Shown: positions 34,647 to 44,474 of the stretch, one piece after another
How the letters are laid out: each line of letters starts with the position of its first letter
Numbering within the stretch: the stretch's first letter is position 1
From: G965195345 sp965277775
GTDB taxonomy: Bacteria > Pseudomonadota > Gammaproteobacteria > CAKMZV01
Length of the DNA stretch: 64,000 nt
Reading direction: 5' to 3'
Assembly: GCA_965277775.1 (NCBI GenBank)
Contig: OZ255843.1
Coordinates: forward strand, 992,001-1,056,000
Notes under the pieces: generated by a model
Seen by the model: the letters and a program-made list of their open reading frames with translations, nothing else
Told to the model about the DNA's origin: nothing
Databases searched by the model: none
Program-made: the position numbers and the translations under genes

Positions 34647-35411
34647 GTGTCCAGACATTCCCATAGATTTAAACGATTGAGCCGTTGTTTTGTTACTTGG
34701 CTAAGCATTCTCGGCTTTTTGTTCCCCCTTTCAAGCGCCTATGCAGGCACCGATCAACCATCGCTCAATGCGGCCGTCGCGAGCAATTTTTTTAGTGTCT
34801 TCAAATACCTAAGTGCTTACTATGAAAACACATTCAAACAAACGGTTAGAATTCAGCAGGGGGCTTCAGGACTTTTATACGCGCAAATTCATCATGGATT
34901 GGCAACTGATTTCTACTTCTCTGCAGACGAGAAGCGCCCACTCGAATACATAAAAAAACACCCCCATGACTACTGCAAATACTGGGTCTATGCTCGTGGT
35001 CAATTGGCTTTGGTGGGTGCAAATGCCACACAAGGTCGATCTGCCCTGCAACAATCCGCGCGCTTAGCATTGGCCAATCCAAAACTGGCGCCCTATGGCG
35101 AGGTCGCACAAGATTGGTTAAACAAGCAAGCTTTTACAGGCACACGCATCTATGCCAATAATGCGGCTGGGGCCTTACATTTTGCCCACAGCCAAAGCAC
35201 TGATTTGGCCATTACAGCGCTGGCATTGGCGAAAACGCAGTCCTTGCCTTACTGGGTGATTCCCCTCGATGAATACCCACCCATCCAACAAGGTGCCGTG
35301 TGGTTGAAACGCAAGGGGCAATGCTCCACAGCAGCAAAGCGGTTTTGGCGCTTTTTACAATCTGCTGAAGCACTGAACATCATTGAACAACAAGGTCATT
35401 TAAAACCATGA
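34647..35411 (+). CDS. modA: Molybdate ABC transporter, periplasmic binding protein
   Basis: 254 residues with a GTG start, a signal peptide (about 1-33, ending A-Y-A) and the PF13531 fold. A-A-V-A-S-N-F is the first ligand-loop segment, G-A-S-G-L-L-Y-A-Q-I follows, then F-S-A-D-E and Y-A-N-N-A-A-G-A. It captures molybdate or tungstate in the periplasm. The modB start overlaps its stop by four bases. Confidence 0.9.
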   Translation: MSRHSHRFKRLSRCFVTWLSILGFLFPLSSAYAGTDQPSLNAAVASNFFSVFKYLSAYYENTFKQTVRIQQGASGLLYAQIHHGLATDFYFSADEKRPLEYIKKHPHDYCKYWVYARGQLALVGANATQGRSALQQSARLALANPKLAPYGEVAQDWLNKQAFTGTRIYANNAAGALHFAHSQSTDLAITALALAKTQSLPYWVIPLDEYPPIQQGAVWLKRKGQCSTAAKRFWRFLQSAEALNIIEQQGHLKP

Positions 35412-36067
35412 ATGCGCTTAGTCTCAGCGTTTTATTAGCCACTTCTACGGTTGTTGTGTTGTTGGTTTTTGGCGTGCCATTCGCTTGGTGGTTGACCCGA
35501 ACCCAAAGTCGATTCAAGCCCTTTCTAAAGTCCATCATCATCCTACCGCTCATCTTGCCACCCACAGTATTAGGCTTCTATTTGCTGATCCTTTTATCCC
35601 CCGTAGGTTGGATAGGCCAACTGATTGCCCTCATGGGCATTGACCCATTGGTTTTTAATTTTAAAGGCTTGCTCATCGCCTCCGTCATTTATTCCCTGCC
35701 CTTCATGATACAACCTTTGTATGGCGCATTCAGTGCCGTCCCCAAAGCACAGTTAGAAGCGGCACAAACCTTAGGCTATAGCACATTCAACCAATTTAGG
35801 TTCATTGTGCTGCCTCAATCAAAGGTGGGCTTGATGCAAGCGGTGATTTTCACTTTTGCCCATACCATAGGCGAATTTGGCGTTATACTGATGATTGGCG
35901 GGAATATCCCAAACGAGACTCAAGTGTTATCTATCGTCATATTTGAAGCCGTCGAAACTTTAGACTACGCCAAAGCCCACACTTACTCAGCTGGATTACT
36001 GATTATGTCATTCACTGTACTTTCACTCATGTACTTTTTTGATCACAAAATCCAAATAATTCGATGA
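35408..36067 (+). CDS. modB: Molybdate ABC transporter, permease
   Basis: 219 residues with five to six membrane helices. The cytoplasmic EAA loop is visible as E-A-A-Q-T-L-G-Y-S-T-x-x-x-F, and the family signature T-I-G-E-F-G-V follows. Length is normal for ModB. It overlaps modA and modC by ATGA junctions. Confidence 0.93.
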   Translation: MNALSLSVLLATSTVVVLLVFGVPFAWWLTRTQSRFKPFLKSIIILPLILPPTVLGFYLLILLSPVGWIGQLIALMGIDPLVFNFKGLLIASVIYSLPFMIQPLYGAFSAVPKAQLEAAQTLGYSTFNQFRFIVLPQSKVGLMQAVIFTFAHTIGEFGVILMIGGNIPNETQVLSIVIFEAVETLDYAKAHTYSAGLLIMSFTVLSLMYFFDHKIQIIR

Positions 36068-36759
36068 CATTACAAACGCATATTCAAGCGGCTCTGCCAT
36101 TCTTAAACATTGATATGCGATTTGAATGGTCTCAAGGTGTGCTGGGCATTTTTGGTGAAAACGGCAGTGGTAAAAGCCACCTCCTTCGTTCAATCGCCGG
36201 ATTAGAAAAACCACAAGGTCGCATTCTATTTGGCGACCAAACATGGATGGATCAATCTACTTGGATCCCGACAGAACAACGGCACATTGGCTGGGTGAGT
36301 CAAGCCAACAGCTTATTCAGCCATGCCACTGTTGCTCAAAATTTAGATATGGCCAAGCGCTATGCGCCTTCGCCTTGTCCAATTGACTTAGAAGCTCTAT
36401 TACATTTAACGCCCTTATTAAATATCTCAGCCCAACAGTTATCAGGCGGTGAAATCCAACGTGTGAGCATCGCTCGTGCTCTAATAAGCCATCCCCAGCT
36501 ACTGCTGTTGGATGAACCCTTTTCATCGCTCGATTTAGTCACGCGAAAACAATTGACGTTTCAACTAAAGGCTATATTTGGACAACTGGCCATCCCAATC
36601 TTATTCATTTCACATGATTTAGAGGACCTTGAACAATTAGCCGACAGTATTCTATGGATTAAACAAGGGCAAGTTAAACAATTACAACCCTGCTCAACTG
36701 CACTCAATGACATTCGCAAGTGGGTCGAGCAAAGAGCGACACTCCCTCAATCTTGGTAA
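36064..36759 (+). CDS. modC: Molybdate ABC transporter, ATPase (short form)
   Basis: 231 residues with Walker A G-E-N-G-S-G-K-S, signature L-S-G-G-E and Walker B L-L-L-L-D-E-P. The H-loop is I-S-H-D. E. coli ModC is about 350 residues and carries a C-terminal Mop/TOBE domain for oxyanion-dependent inhibition; this protein stops after the ATPase domain, so that control is absent. The role rests on the modAB context and the fold. Confidence 0.9.
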   Translation: MTLQTHIQAALPFLNIDMRFEWSQGVLGIFGENGSGKSHLLRSIAGLEKPQGRILFGDQTWMDQSTWIPTEQRHIGWVSQANSLFSHATVAQNLDMAKRYAPSPCPIDLEALLHLTPLLNISAQQLSGGEIQRVSIARALISHPQLLLLDEPFSSLDLVTRKQLTFQLKAIFGQLAIPILFISHDLEDLEQLADSILWIKQGQVKQLQPCSTALNDIRKWVEQRATLPQSW

Positions 36760-36765
36760 TACCTT

Positions 36766-37032
36766 ATGATTAAAAAGAAATTACGCCACATGTGTCGCAG
36801 AGGCAACAAAGAACTCGACTTATTGACCATCCACTATTTGGAACACCACTACGAACACGCCAGCATTGCAGAAAAAAATTGGTTTCAACGATTGTTGCGC
36901 TTAGATGATCCAGTTTTATGGGACTTACTCCACAATCAACCCGTTCAAAATGCCCATGGCGCCGACCTCATCCACCATTTAATCAGCCAATCCTTAAAAA
37001 ACAAGAACAACATCAATAAAAATTTTATTTAA
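36766..37032 (+). CDS. sdhE: FAD assembly factor SdhE
   Basis: 88-residue protein of the SdhE/YgfY family that helps attach FAD covalently to succinate dehydrogenase. The key R-R-G-x-x-E-L-D motif is present as R-R-G-N-K-E-L-D. The middle W-F-Q-R-L-L-R-L-D-D-P-x-L-W-D-L-L also matches. It lies six bases after modC, so it is probably transcribed with it, although functionally unrelated. Confidence 0.92.
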   Translation: MIKKKLRHMCRRGNKELDLLTIHYLEHHYEHASIAEKNWFQRLLRLDDPVLWDLLHNQPVQNAHGADLIHHLISQSLKNKNNINKNFI

Positions 37033-37069
37033 TACTGAAAAAATCAAAATTCAAAAAAAATCTAACCGT

Positions 37070-37075
37070 TATAAT
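37070..37075 (+). promoter_or_regulatory. Candidate -10 of the tRNA-Thr promoter
   Basis: TATAAT 34 bases before the mature tRNA, followed by a GC-rich discriminator (CACCGCG). The -35 is not clear. Confidence 0.45.
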
Positions 37076-37108
37076 ACACCGCGACAAAAGGCAGACTCAT
37101 AAAACTTT

Positions 37109-37184
37109 GCCGACATAGCACAATCGGTAGTGCAACTGTTTTGTAAACAGTAGGTTCGCGGTTCGAGTCCGTGTGTCGGCACCA
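37109..37184 (+). tRNA. tRNA-Thr (UGU)
   Basis: 76 bases fold as a full cloverleaf. The acceptor stem is GCCGACA/TGTCGGC, the D stem GCAC/GTGC and the anticodon stem ACTGT/ACAGT with loop TTTGTAA, giving anticodon TGT. The T stem is CGCGG/CCGTG with loop TTCGAGT. CCA is encoded. It marks the edge between conserved chromosome and the accessory array. Confidence 0.96.
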
Positions 37185-37818
37185 TTTTCTCAATGAGTTG
37201 TTCTGCCCTAAACATCATCAATGTTGCTATCCCCCCTTGATAGAGCGAGTGGCAACTTCTATTACAAAGATTGATTATTAATTCTGGGTGCTTTAGAGAA
37301 AAAGCCTTTAATCTTGGCTATGATCAGATAAATCAATTCATTCAGCCGGACCATCAGGCATCAATAAACTTTTATCTTAATACATGCGACTGGACCAAGC
37401 ATTGATGTGGACCTTTGAAGCGTATAAACGAAATGCCACTCATATACGGTGATTAAAACACTGCAATTGAGGAAAGTGCTTATACAAAGTTTTGACCAAG
37501 GCTACACGAGTAAGATACGTGGCAATCTCGAGGTTTCATCGTGATTTCTATTGTATGACTGGCTTTTATTGACCACCAACTATGAGCATTTAGAAAAGCA
37601 TTCACCAGCTTTGGCCAAGCTATCATCTGTTTTATGGCCAAAGACAGAAACATGATCATTAAGTCTGTTTGATTAATTATAGTTGCAAACTCAACAGTTG
37701 GTGAAATCGAGTTCACATCACTGGGTCTTTTGAAAATGACCCAGTGTGTATTCGTTCATGCGCGATTCTGATAAGTTTTTGCTATGCCTCTATTAAGAAT
37801 AGCAGTGTTGCGGAGATA
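37185..37818. other. 634-base region with no recognisable gene
   Basis: Between tRNA-Thr and the array. A 78-codon minus-strand frame (37480-37716) has no recognisable family, no good start context and no relatives elsewhere in the window. Stop codons break all other frames. It may be decayed sequence next to an integration-prone tRNA end. No perfect repeat of the tRNA 3' end was seen. Confidence 0.5.
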
Positions 37819-39298
37819 TTAATACAGATAAACTGCGCCCGTACCTGCAATACCACTTGACGGAACAGTAATTCTATTTGCCTCACCCGCGCCCACAGCA
37901 AGAACACGACCATCGCCGCTTAAACTCACAGATTCACCAAAATTTGCAGATACAACAGGGTCAGAGGCTCTGATATAGGCTTGTTGAACCCAAGTACCAT
38001 TGCCAAATTCAAATACATATGCTGCGCCTGAATTTGTAAGCGAATTTTCAGGGCCAGCAAGGCCTCCAACTTGTCCAACCATACCTGGGGCTTTAATCGT
38101 GCACCAACAGCAAGTGCATTGCCATCACCACTGAGACTCACACTCTCACCAAAACTATCGCCGCTACGGTTATTTAATGCTTTGATGTACGCTTGTTGGA
38201 ACCACACCCCGCCATTGCGGCGGAAAAGATAGACTGCTCCGGCATAAACTCCACGATTTCCTTGTTGGGCATTATTGATTCCAGAAGCATTACTTCTCTC
38301 ATCAGGTGCCCCAACAGCAAGGGTGTTGCCATCCCCGCTCAAACTAATATCTGCGCCAAATTCATCATTTGCATCAACGTTATTCGCCAGTAAATGACCA
38401 ATCATACTATCGATCTGTGCCTTGTTCAGAGTAACCGTATTATGACGGAATGAAGTACCACAAGATGTTGCATCGCAAGTATCTACGCCATACTGTGGAT
38501 CGGTAACATTTGGTATGTAACGGTGTAAGGAAACCAGAGCTTGTGCCGTTGTTTGCCTAATATTGGTGCTATTAGGACTGACCACAATACCCCTGGTACT
38601 CAAGTCCGCAAAACCAGAACCACTCAGCAAAATTAAGCGTCTTAATACCAGTGGTCACAGCTAAGACTGGCTGCACCACAACAGTAACATTGGTTGAAAC
38701 CGATGCACCATTTGAATCGGTTGTTCTAAGACTCAATACCACTTGAGATGAAGTTATTCCTATTCGACTTATGGTCAAAGCTTGTGGTCGTGATCACTGT
38801 GCTAACAATACCCTGCCCACTTGAGACGCTGAAGGATAAGGTGGTATCCTCTACATCGAAGGCTGCTACATTCACCACAACTGGTTTTAGACCCACTGTG
38901 ACCATGTTTGGAGAGACGGTTAGGGTTGGTGTGTCGTTAACAGACGCCACAATAACAACAAGCTCTGTTGACACAAATACCCCACCAGCATCCCTTGCGC
39001 GCACGGTTAAGGTGGTGGTGCCAAAAAGATCTGCCACTGAACTCAAAGTGATACTATGGATTGAAATCACAGTATTAACCAAATGCGTTGTTGAACTCAC
39101 TGTGACGACCAAAGTACCTGACTCAGCATCGGTCGCCGTCGTACCAATTTCCACAGTCTTGACAGCAACATCAGAACCACTGCTTCCAATAACGCTCAAC
39201 TGACGTGCCAAGCATACAGAAAATGAGGCACGATCACATCGAATAGTCAATGCTCTAATGTCCAATAGACATTCAACTTGAAAGTCATCCAAGTCCAT
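37819..39298 (-). pseudogene. Collapsed FG-GAP/cadherin-like lipoprotein copy
   Basis: Broken relative of the array lipoproteins. Reading 5' to 3' on the minus strand there is a cadherin-like repeat fused upstream to intercassette sequence. A second repeat is frame-broken near 38740, part of the Ig/FN3-like module is lost near 38620 (the Y-Q-L-x-S-N-P segment is absent), and then there are only three FG-GAP blades with a further frameshift near 38085. Signal peptide and lipobox are missing. At least three lesions make a functional product unlikely. Confidence 0.88.
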
Positions 39299-39344
39299 TC
39301 AGATTGATACTGAGCAAGTGTTTAACAAGACACTAATTACTTGG

Positions 39345-39377
39345 CTCAACACTGCCTTGTGCAAGGACGGTGCTGAG
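39345..39377. terminator. Intercassette hairpin, copy 1 (degraded)
   Basis: About 40 bases downstream of lipoprotein gene 1. Same element as at 44405 but with two mismatched positions in the outer stem (CTCAACACTG against CGGTGCTGAG). No T run follows. Confidence 0.5.
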
Positions 39378-39414
39378 ACGAATAATTTAAGACGAGGGCC
39401 GTTATGCTGAATAT

Positions 39415-42400
39415 CTAGTACAGGTAAACTGCGCCTGCACCGCTGCTTAAACCATCTGCACCTACAGCAAGAGTATTTCCATTACTGCTTAAGCTCACTG
39501 AAAATCCAAAAAAAGCACCGACAGAAGGGTCAATGGCTTTGATATAGGCTTGTTGTGACCACGCACCATTAACAAATTCAAACACATAGGTTGCGCCCGC
39601 ATTATTTGTGCCATTATCATCTACGCCTCCAACGCCTGTGGTTGAACCATCTTCATAAAGAACTCCGACCGCAAGAGTATTGCCATCTGCACTTAAACTC
39701 ACAAAATTACCAAATTGATCGTTCGCCCCTGTATTTGAGGCTTTAATGTACGCTTGTTGAGACCAGGTGCTGGATCCAGTGCTGAAGCGAAATAGATACA
39801 CCGCCCCTGTATTAGTAGAGTTATTATTCTGCGCCCCATTAACGCCAGTCGATGAGCCATCCTCATAAGTAGCTCCGACCGCAAGGGTATTGCCATCTGA
39901 ACTTAAACTCACAGAATCGCCAAAGTTATCGAACTTCCCTGTATTTGATGCTTTGATGTATGCTTGTTGGAACCAGATTCTGGAAGTCGTATTGAAACAG
40001 AATAGATACACCGCCCCTGAATTATTAGCAGTATTATCATCCTGCGCCCCATTAACGCCAGTCGATGAGCTACCTTCCCAATACGCTCCCACCGCAAGGG
40101 TATTGCCATCTGCACTTAAACTCATAGAATCACCAAATTCATCGAGCACCCCTGTATTTGAGGCTTTAATGTACGCTTGTTGAGACCAGATGCTGGAAGT
40201 CGTATTGAAACGGAATAGATACACCGCCCCTGAACTAGGAGCAGTATTATCATTCTGCGCCCCATTGACGCCAGTCGATGAGCCAGCCTCACCATTAGCT
40301 CCGACCGCAAGGGTATTGCCATCGTCGTTTAGACTGACACTAAAGCCAAATTGACCGTCCGCCCCTGTATTTGATGCTTTGATATATGCTTGTTGAGACC
40401 ACGCACCACCAATGCGACGGAATACATACACCGCCCCTGAACGAGAAGCAGTATTATCATCCTGCGCCCCATTAACACCCGTCGATGAGCTATTCTCTAA
40501 TCTTGCCCCCACCGCAAGGATATTGCCATCCGAGCTTAGACTCACAGGAGAGCCAAAGAAATCGGTATCCCCTGTATTTGATGCTTTGATGTATGCTTGT
40601 TGGGACCACGCACCACCAATGCGACGGAATACATACACCGCCCCTGAACGAGAAGCAGTATTATCATCCTGCACCCCATTAACACCAGTCGATGAGCCAT
40701 CCTCACCCCAAGCGCCCACCGCAAGGGTATTGCCATCGCCGCTCAAGCTTATTGAATCACCAAAACCATCACCTCCTTCAGCATTACTCGCTTGCAAACG
40801 ACCAATCAGGCTGTTTAGCTGCGCATTGGTCAAGGAGACCGTGTTATGACGGAATGAAGGACCACAAGATGATGCTGTATTACAAGTTTCCACCGCATAT
40901 TGTGGATTACGCACATTTGGAATGTACTGGTGTAAGGCAACCAAAGCTTGCGCTGTAGTCTGTCTAATATTGGTGCTATTGGGACTGACAACAATGCCCG
41001 TGGTACTTAAGTCCGTAAAACCTGAATGGCCATCGGGATTGCTTTGCAATTGATAATGCGTCGCAGAAGTGATCGCACTCCAAGCAAAATCAAGGGTCTT
41101 GATGCCACCTGTGGTCACAACTAACAATGGGGCAGGACTGACAACAATGCTGGTAAAAGTCGATAACCCACCTGTATCGGTTGTTCTGAGTGTCAGCATT
41201 ATTTGCGGCGCATTCAGGCTGAAATCTAATCGCGTTATGGTCAAACTCGTAGTGGTAATGGCTGTGTTAACATGACCCGTTGAAACGCTGAAGGATAAGG
41301 TGCTATCCTCCACATCGAAAGCGGAAACAGTCAGAACAACAGGGTCTAAACCGACAGTGACAGCGTTTGAAGTTACCGTTAAGGTCGGCGTATCATTAAC
41401 GGACGCCACTACCACCACAATCTCAGTAGAAATTGTTCGTCCACCAGCAGATGCCGCTTGGACGGTCAAAATCGATGTGCCATTAGCATTGGCAACCGCT
41501 GTCAAGGTGATGGTATTGGTGATCGTGCTCATACCGTTGAGAGGCGTCGATGCGACCACATTCACAATATTTGAGGAGGAATTTACCGAGAGCGCGATTG
41601 AAACACCGTTAGAGTCTGTGACAGTGGTTTGGATGACCACAGAGCCAAAGTCTTCTTGAACATTGATGCGGTTAGTAGAAACCATCAGCGTTGGCGTGGT
41701 GGCACCCAACACATTAACAGCGATGGTTTGCATGGCCGACAATCCAGCACTGTCAGTTGTACGAACCATTATGCTCGTTTGACCAGTAGAACCCGCAACA
41801 GCGTTCAAAATTATGGCATTCGTTGATGTGATTACTGTGACCACGCCAGCGGTGGACACTTGAACGGAAAAGGATAAACGACCTTCATCGACATCACTTG
41901 CTGTGGTGTTAATGGTAATCGGCGAAAAACCACCCACAGTTGAAATGTTGCTGCTTGAGACGGCTAAGGTTGGTGGATCATTGACAGCGTTCACGGTCAC
42001 AGTCACTTGAGTTGTGGCACTGAAAGCGCCATTGGTCGCCCTAATGGTTAAGATGGTGCGACCATTGGCATTAGCAATACTCGATACATTAACTTGTGCG
42101 TTTGAGGTCGTTACAGTGACCACCCCAGTATTGGATTGACTAACCGTAATTGTTGTTGCATTGGATACAGAGGCGACTAACTGAGGGGTCGCAAAATCTT
42201 CATCAATACTAAAGTTACTGCTTGATACTGAAAAAGTGGGGGTTGTTGGGCTTATTGGCGCTGCTGGCGCAGGTGCGTCGCTACCCCCCCCCCCCCCCCA
42301 CCGCAAGCAGACAATAATGCAGATAGTATCAAGGTTGTACCTATGGTACTCAACGCGCGTCGATGCACTGCCTTGAATGTGCGAGGGATTTCACTCATAA

Positions 42401-42476
42401 AAGCGAGAATAGATCGGCTGAACGCATGTTCTTGAAGCAATGAACTGATAGAAAATATTGAGAATAATTTATACAT
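39415..42476 (-). CDS. Array lipoprotein 1, split at a poly-G tract (phase OFF)
   Basis: The 5' frame (from 42476) encodes the long N-terminal region and signal segment ending L-L-S-A-C-G. It then enters a run of 16 G and shifts to a stop (74 residues in total). The rest, 39415 to about 42300, is open in another frame. A tract of 17 or 14 G would join them to about 1020 residues: four cadherin-like repeats, the Ig/FN3-like module and seven FG-GAP blades. All downstream sequence is intact, which fits a switched-off rather than dead gene. ATG at 42395 (M-S-E-I) is an alternative start giving a standard-length signal peptide. Surface display is inferred from the lipobox. Confidence 0.8.
42284..42299 (-). 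repeat. Homopolymeric tract of 16 C (16 G on the coding strand)
   Basis: Sits immediately after the lipobox Cys-Gly codons of lipoprotein gene 1. The other copies encode the same polyglycine with mixed GGT/GGC codons and have no such run. Confidence 0.95.
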
Positions 42477-42690
42477 GACGGTTAACTTGAACTTATTAAA
42501 ATGGCTAGTTGAGCTTATAAAACCTGAATTTAGAAAAATGCACGGTAAAATTATATAAGAAATTTTATAAAATTGTATGAGAACACTTTTAAAATAGATT
42601 ATGCTTAAAAATTAGTGAAAGTTGTTTAATTTAGCGAAATGCTTTAACATAACTGGCTCAAAAAGCATAACAAATGGTAACATAAGCGAT
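42477..42690 (-). promoter_or_regulatory. AT-rich leader of lipoprotein gene 1, conserved in all cassettes
   Basis: Upstream region shared by the four genes (also 47521-47750, 52392-52610, 62911-63110). It holds a perfect 14-bp palindrome AATTTTATAAAATT (42561-42574; 52476-52489; 62992-63005; one-base variant in cassette 2) next to a TATATAAT that could be the -10. No ribosome-binding site of normal strength precedes the ATG. Confidence 0.45.
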
Positions 42691-42979
42691 TACGATATTA
42701 GGAGGCTATCCTTATGTCACAACGCCCATGCAAACGCTGGTTTCTACTCAAACCATCAACCTTGGTATCCCAGATAGGAGTTCAGCAGACATCACCAGTC
42801 AAGTCGTCATACAAAACTCAACCATGACACACATTACGATATAGTAGACTATCCTTCTGTCACAACGCCGATGTAAACGCTGATTTCTACTCAAACCATC
42901 AACCTTGGTATCCCAGATAGGAGTTCAGCAGGCATCACCAGTCAAGCCGTCATTCAAAACTCAACCATGACACACATTG
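42691..42979 (+). repeat. Partial tandem duplication of the P-domain 5' end
   Basis: About 144 bases starting at CGATATTAGGAG (42693) are repeated from 42837 with small changes. Both carry the sequence encoding the start of the P domain up to the T-H-I codons. Only cassette 1 shows this. Confidence 0.75.
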
Positions 42980-43248
42980 AACAACTTGAAGTCATTGTGA
43001 ATGTCATGCACACCCATCCTGGCGATTTAACCATTGTGCTTACACACACTTCTGGTACTCAAACCAACCATTCTACTTTGCAAATAACTTTGCCAAGGGT
43101 TGGTACAAACCTACCTCGTAAAAAACTGATCTCTAACGCATTTTTTATAGAATCTGCGAACGGCGCTTGGATGCTGAATATCTCTGACAGGGCAAGATTA
43201 GACGTAGATACTATTCACAGATGGACGCTTAAACTTTATGGACGATAA
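42877..43248 (+). pseudogene. Proprotein-convertase P-domain fragment (cassette 1)
   Basis: About 123 codons open on the plus strand, without a start codon (ACG where cassette 4 has ATG). The sequence fits the P/Homo B domain found at the C-terminus of subtilisin-like proteases. It opens I-P-D-R-S-S-A-G-I-T-S, has a beta strand then H-P-G-D-L-T-I-V-L-T and S-G-T, and ends with E-S-A-N-G-A-W-M-L-N-I-S-D and W-T-L-K-L-Y-G. No catalytic domain precedes it; the lipoprotein gene lies there in the opposite direction. Confidence 0.7.
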
Positions 43249-43265
43249 CATTACATAAAACTGAC

Positions 43266-43817
43266 ATGAACATACAAACGCTTTATTTCATTCTTAGGAT
43301 TTGCCTGCTTGGGCTTGCCTTTTTGATCAAGCCCGCAATCGCTCAACAGTATTATTACGATGGACAAACTAAGATCAATATTTACATTAGTGCAACTCAG
43401 ATCATCAATTTTGATTACGATCAACAGCCTCTGACAAAACATACCTCGACAATCGATTTATTCTCTCAAGCCATGGCTTTACAGCGCATACCTGAATAAA
43501 CATCGGTTGATTCTCTGCATCAACAATGCCCAAATTTGAACGCGTCAAAAACCCTTGGCTTTACAAAAAATGTGACGAGTCACGCCTTCCAAGCATTTCT
43601 AAGCGGTGTCATTGTTATTTTCAAACCACAATGGGACACCAACCGCATCTATCTTTGGGCACAATCTAACGCATTAGCCACCCCTAAGGTTTTGATAGAA
43701 AGTTTGAATATGTGGATGATTGCTGCACCTGCAGAAGCCTTGCATACGGCAAACAGAATTCATGAAAGCCAAGCCATTGTTTCTGCCACCTTGTGGCAAG
43801 CTGTTACCACTCGATGA
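43266..43817 (+). pseudogene. Secreted S8-protease signal peptide and prodomain fragment (cassette 1)
   Basis: Starts 18 bases after the P-domain stop. It has a signal peptide (about 1-25, ending A-I-A), then Q-Q-Y-Y-Y-D-G-Q-T-K-I-N-I-Y. After an in-frame TAA at 43497 the frame continues as a prodomain-like segment with G-V-I-V-I-F-K-P and a late A-N-R-I-H-E-S-Q. The end resembles the stretch before the catalytic domain of bacterial subtilisin-like proteases. The catalytic Asp/His/Ser domain is absent. In cassette 4 the stop is CAA, showing the ancestral state. Confidence 0.65.
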
Positions 43818-43867
43818 GATACCACATAGCTCATCATCATTTAAATTCGCTGCACAGCATAAAAGCA

Positions 43868-44474
43868 ATTGCCTAAAGCACAGAATTTGAATAAATACTT
43901 AGGTGGTTTTGTACATAGACTTGTTGAATTTGACATCAATCTAATAGCATTCTATGGAAGTTCTATCAAATACGACACACTGTTATAAGCTATAAGTTGA
44001 TGTTCTATGGATTCAATCTTAACGAAACAACGCTTTATCACTGCAAAAGATATTTTGCTTTGATGGCGGCTTTATTGCAGGCCTGTTTGAGGGGGTTAAG
44101 CACTTCATCCACTAATGATTCTAATTGTTCGATTGTGAATACTGGCGCTGATTAACAAGTTGGTACGGGGGATACAATGCACCGTTCAATCACTTCGGCA
44201 CTCATCCAAGCCTTAGTCTTGATAGCAACATCAGAACCACTGCTTCCAATAACGCTCAACTGACGTGCCAAGCATACAGAAAATGAGGCACGATCACATC
44301 AAATAGTCAATGCTCTAATGTCCAATAGACATTCAACTTGAAAGTCATCCAAATCCGTTCAGATTGATACTGAGTAAGTGTTTAGCAAGATGCTCCCTAC
44401 TTGGCTCAGCACCGCCTTGTGCAAGGACGGTGCTGAGACGAATAATTTAAGACGAGGGCCTTTGTGCTGAATAT
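43868..44474. other. Intercassette spacer 1-2
   Basis: Conserved between cassettes (compare 48736-49322 and 53576-54234). Contains a short plus-strand frame starting M-D-S-I-L-T-K-Q-R-F and stopping after about 18 codons, then a segment that in the reverse frame is a fragment of a cadherin-like repeat (the part shared with 39171-39298), then the hairpin. No intact gene. Confidence 0.6.
44405..44437. terminator. Intercassette hairpin, copy 2
   Basis: A perfect 10-bp outer stem CTCAGCACCG/CGGTGCTGAG enclosing a second 5-bp stem CCTTG/CAAGG with a 2-nt loop and one bulged A. It lies about 40 bases after the lipoprotein stop. No T run, so a factor-dependent terminator, mRNA-stabilising end or recombination site are all possible. 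Confidence 0.6.

Noticed and set aside
37480..37716. 78-codon minus-strand frame as a small gene
   Set aside because: No family, no start context and no neighbour support; left as unannotated region.
37185..39298. Integrative element inserted at tRNA-Thr
   Set aside because: No integrase gene and no repeat of the tRNA 3' end was seen; the position next to the tRNA alone is not enough.
39890..40849. Plus-strand frames of 65-145 codons opposite the FG-GAP blades
   Set aside because: Antisense shadows of the biased blade codons, recurring in every cassette at the same place.
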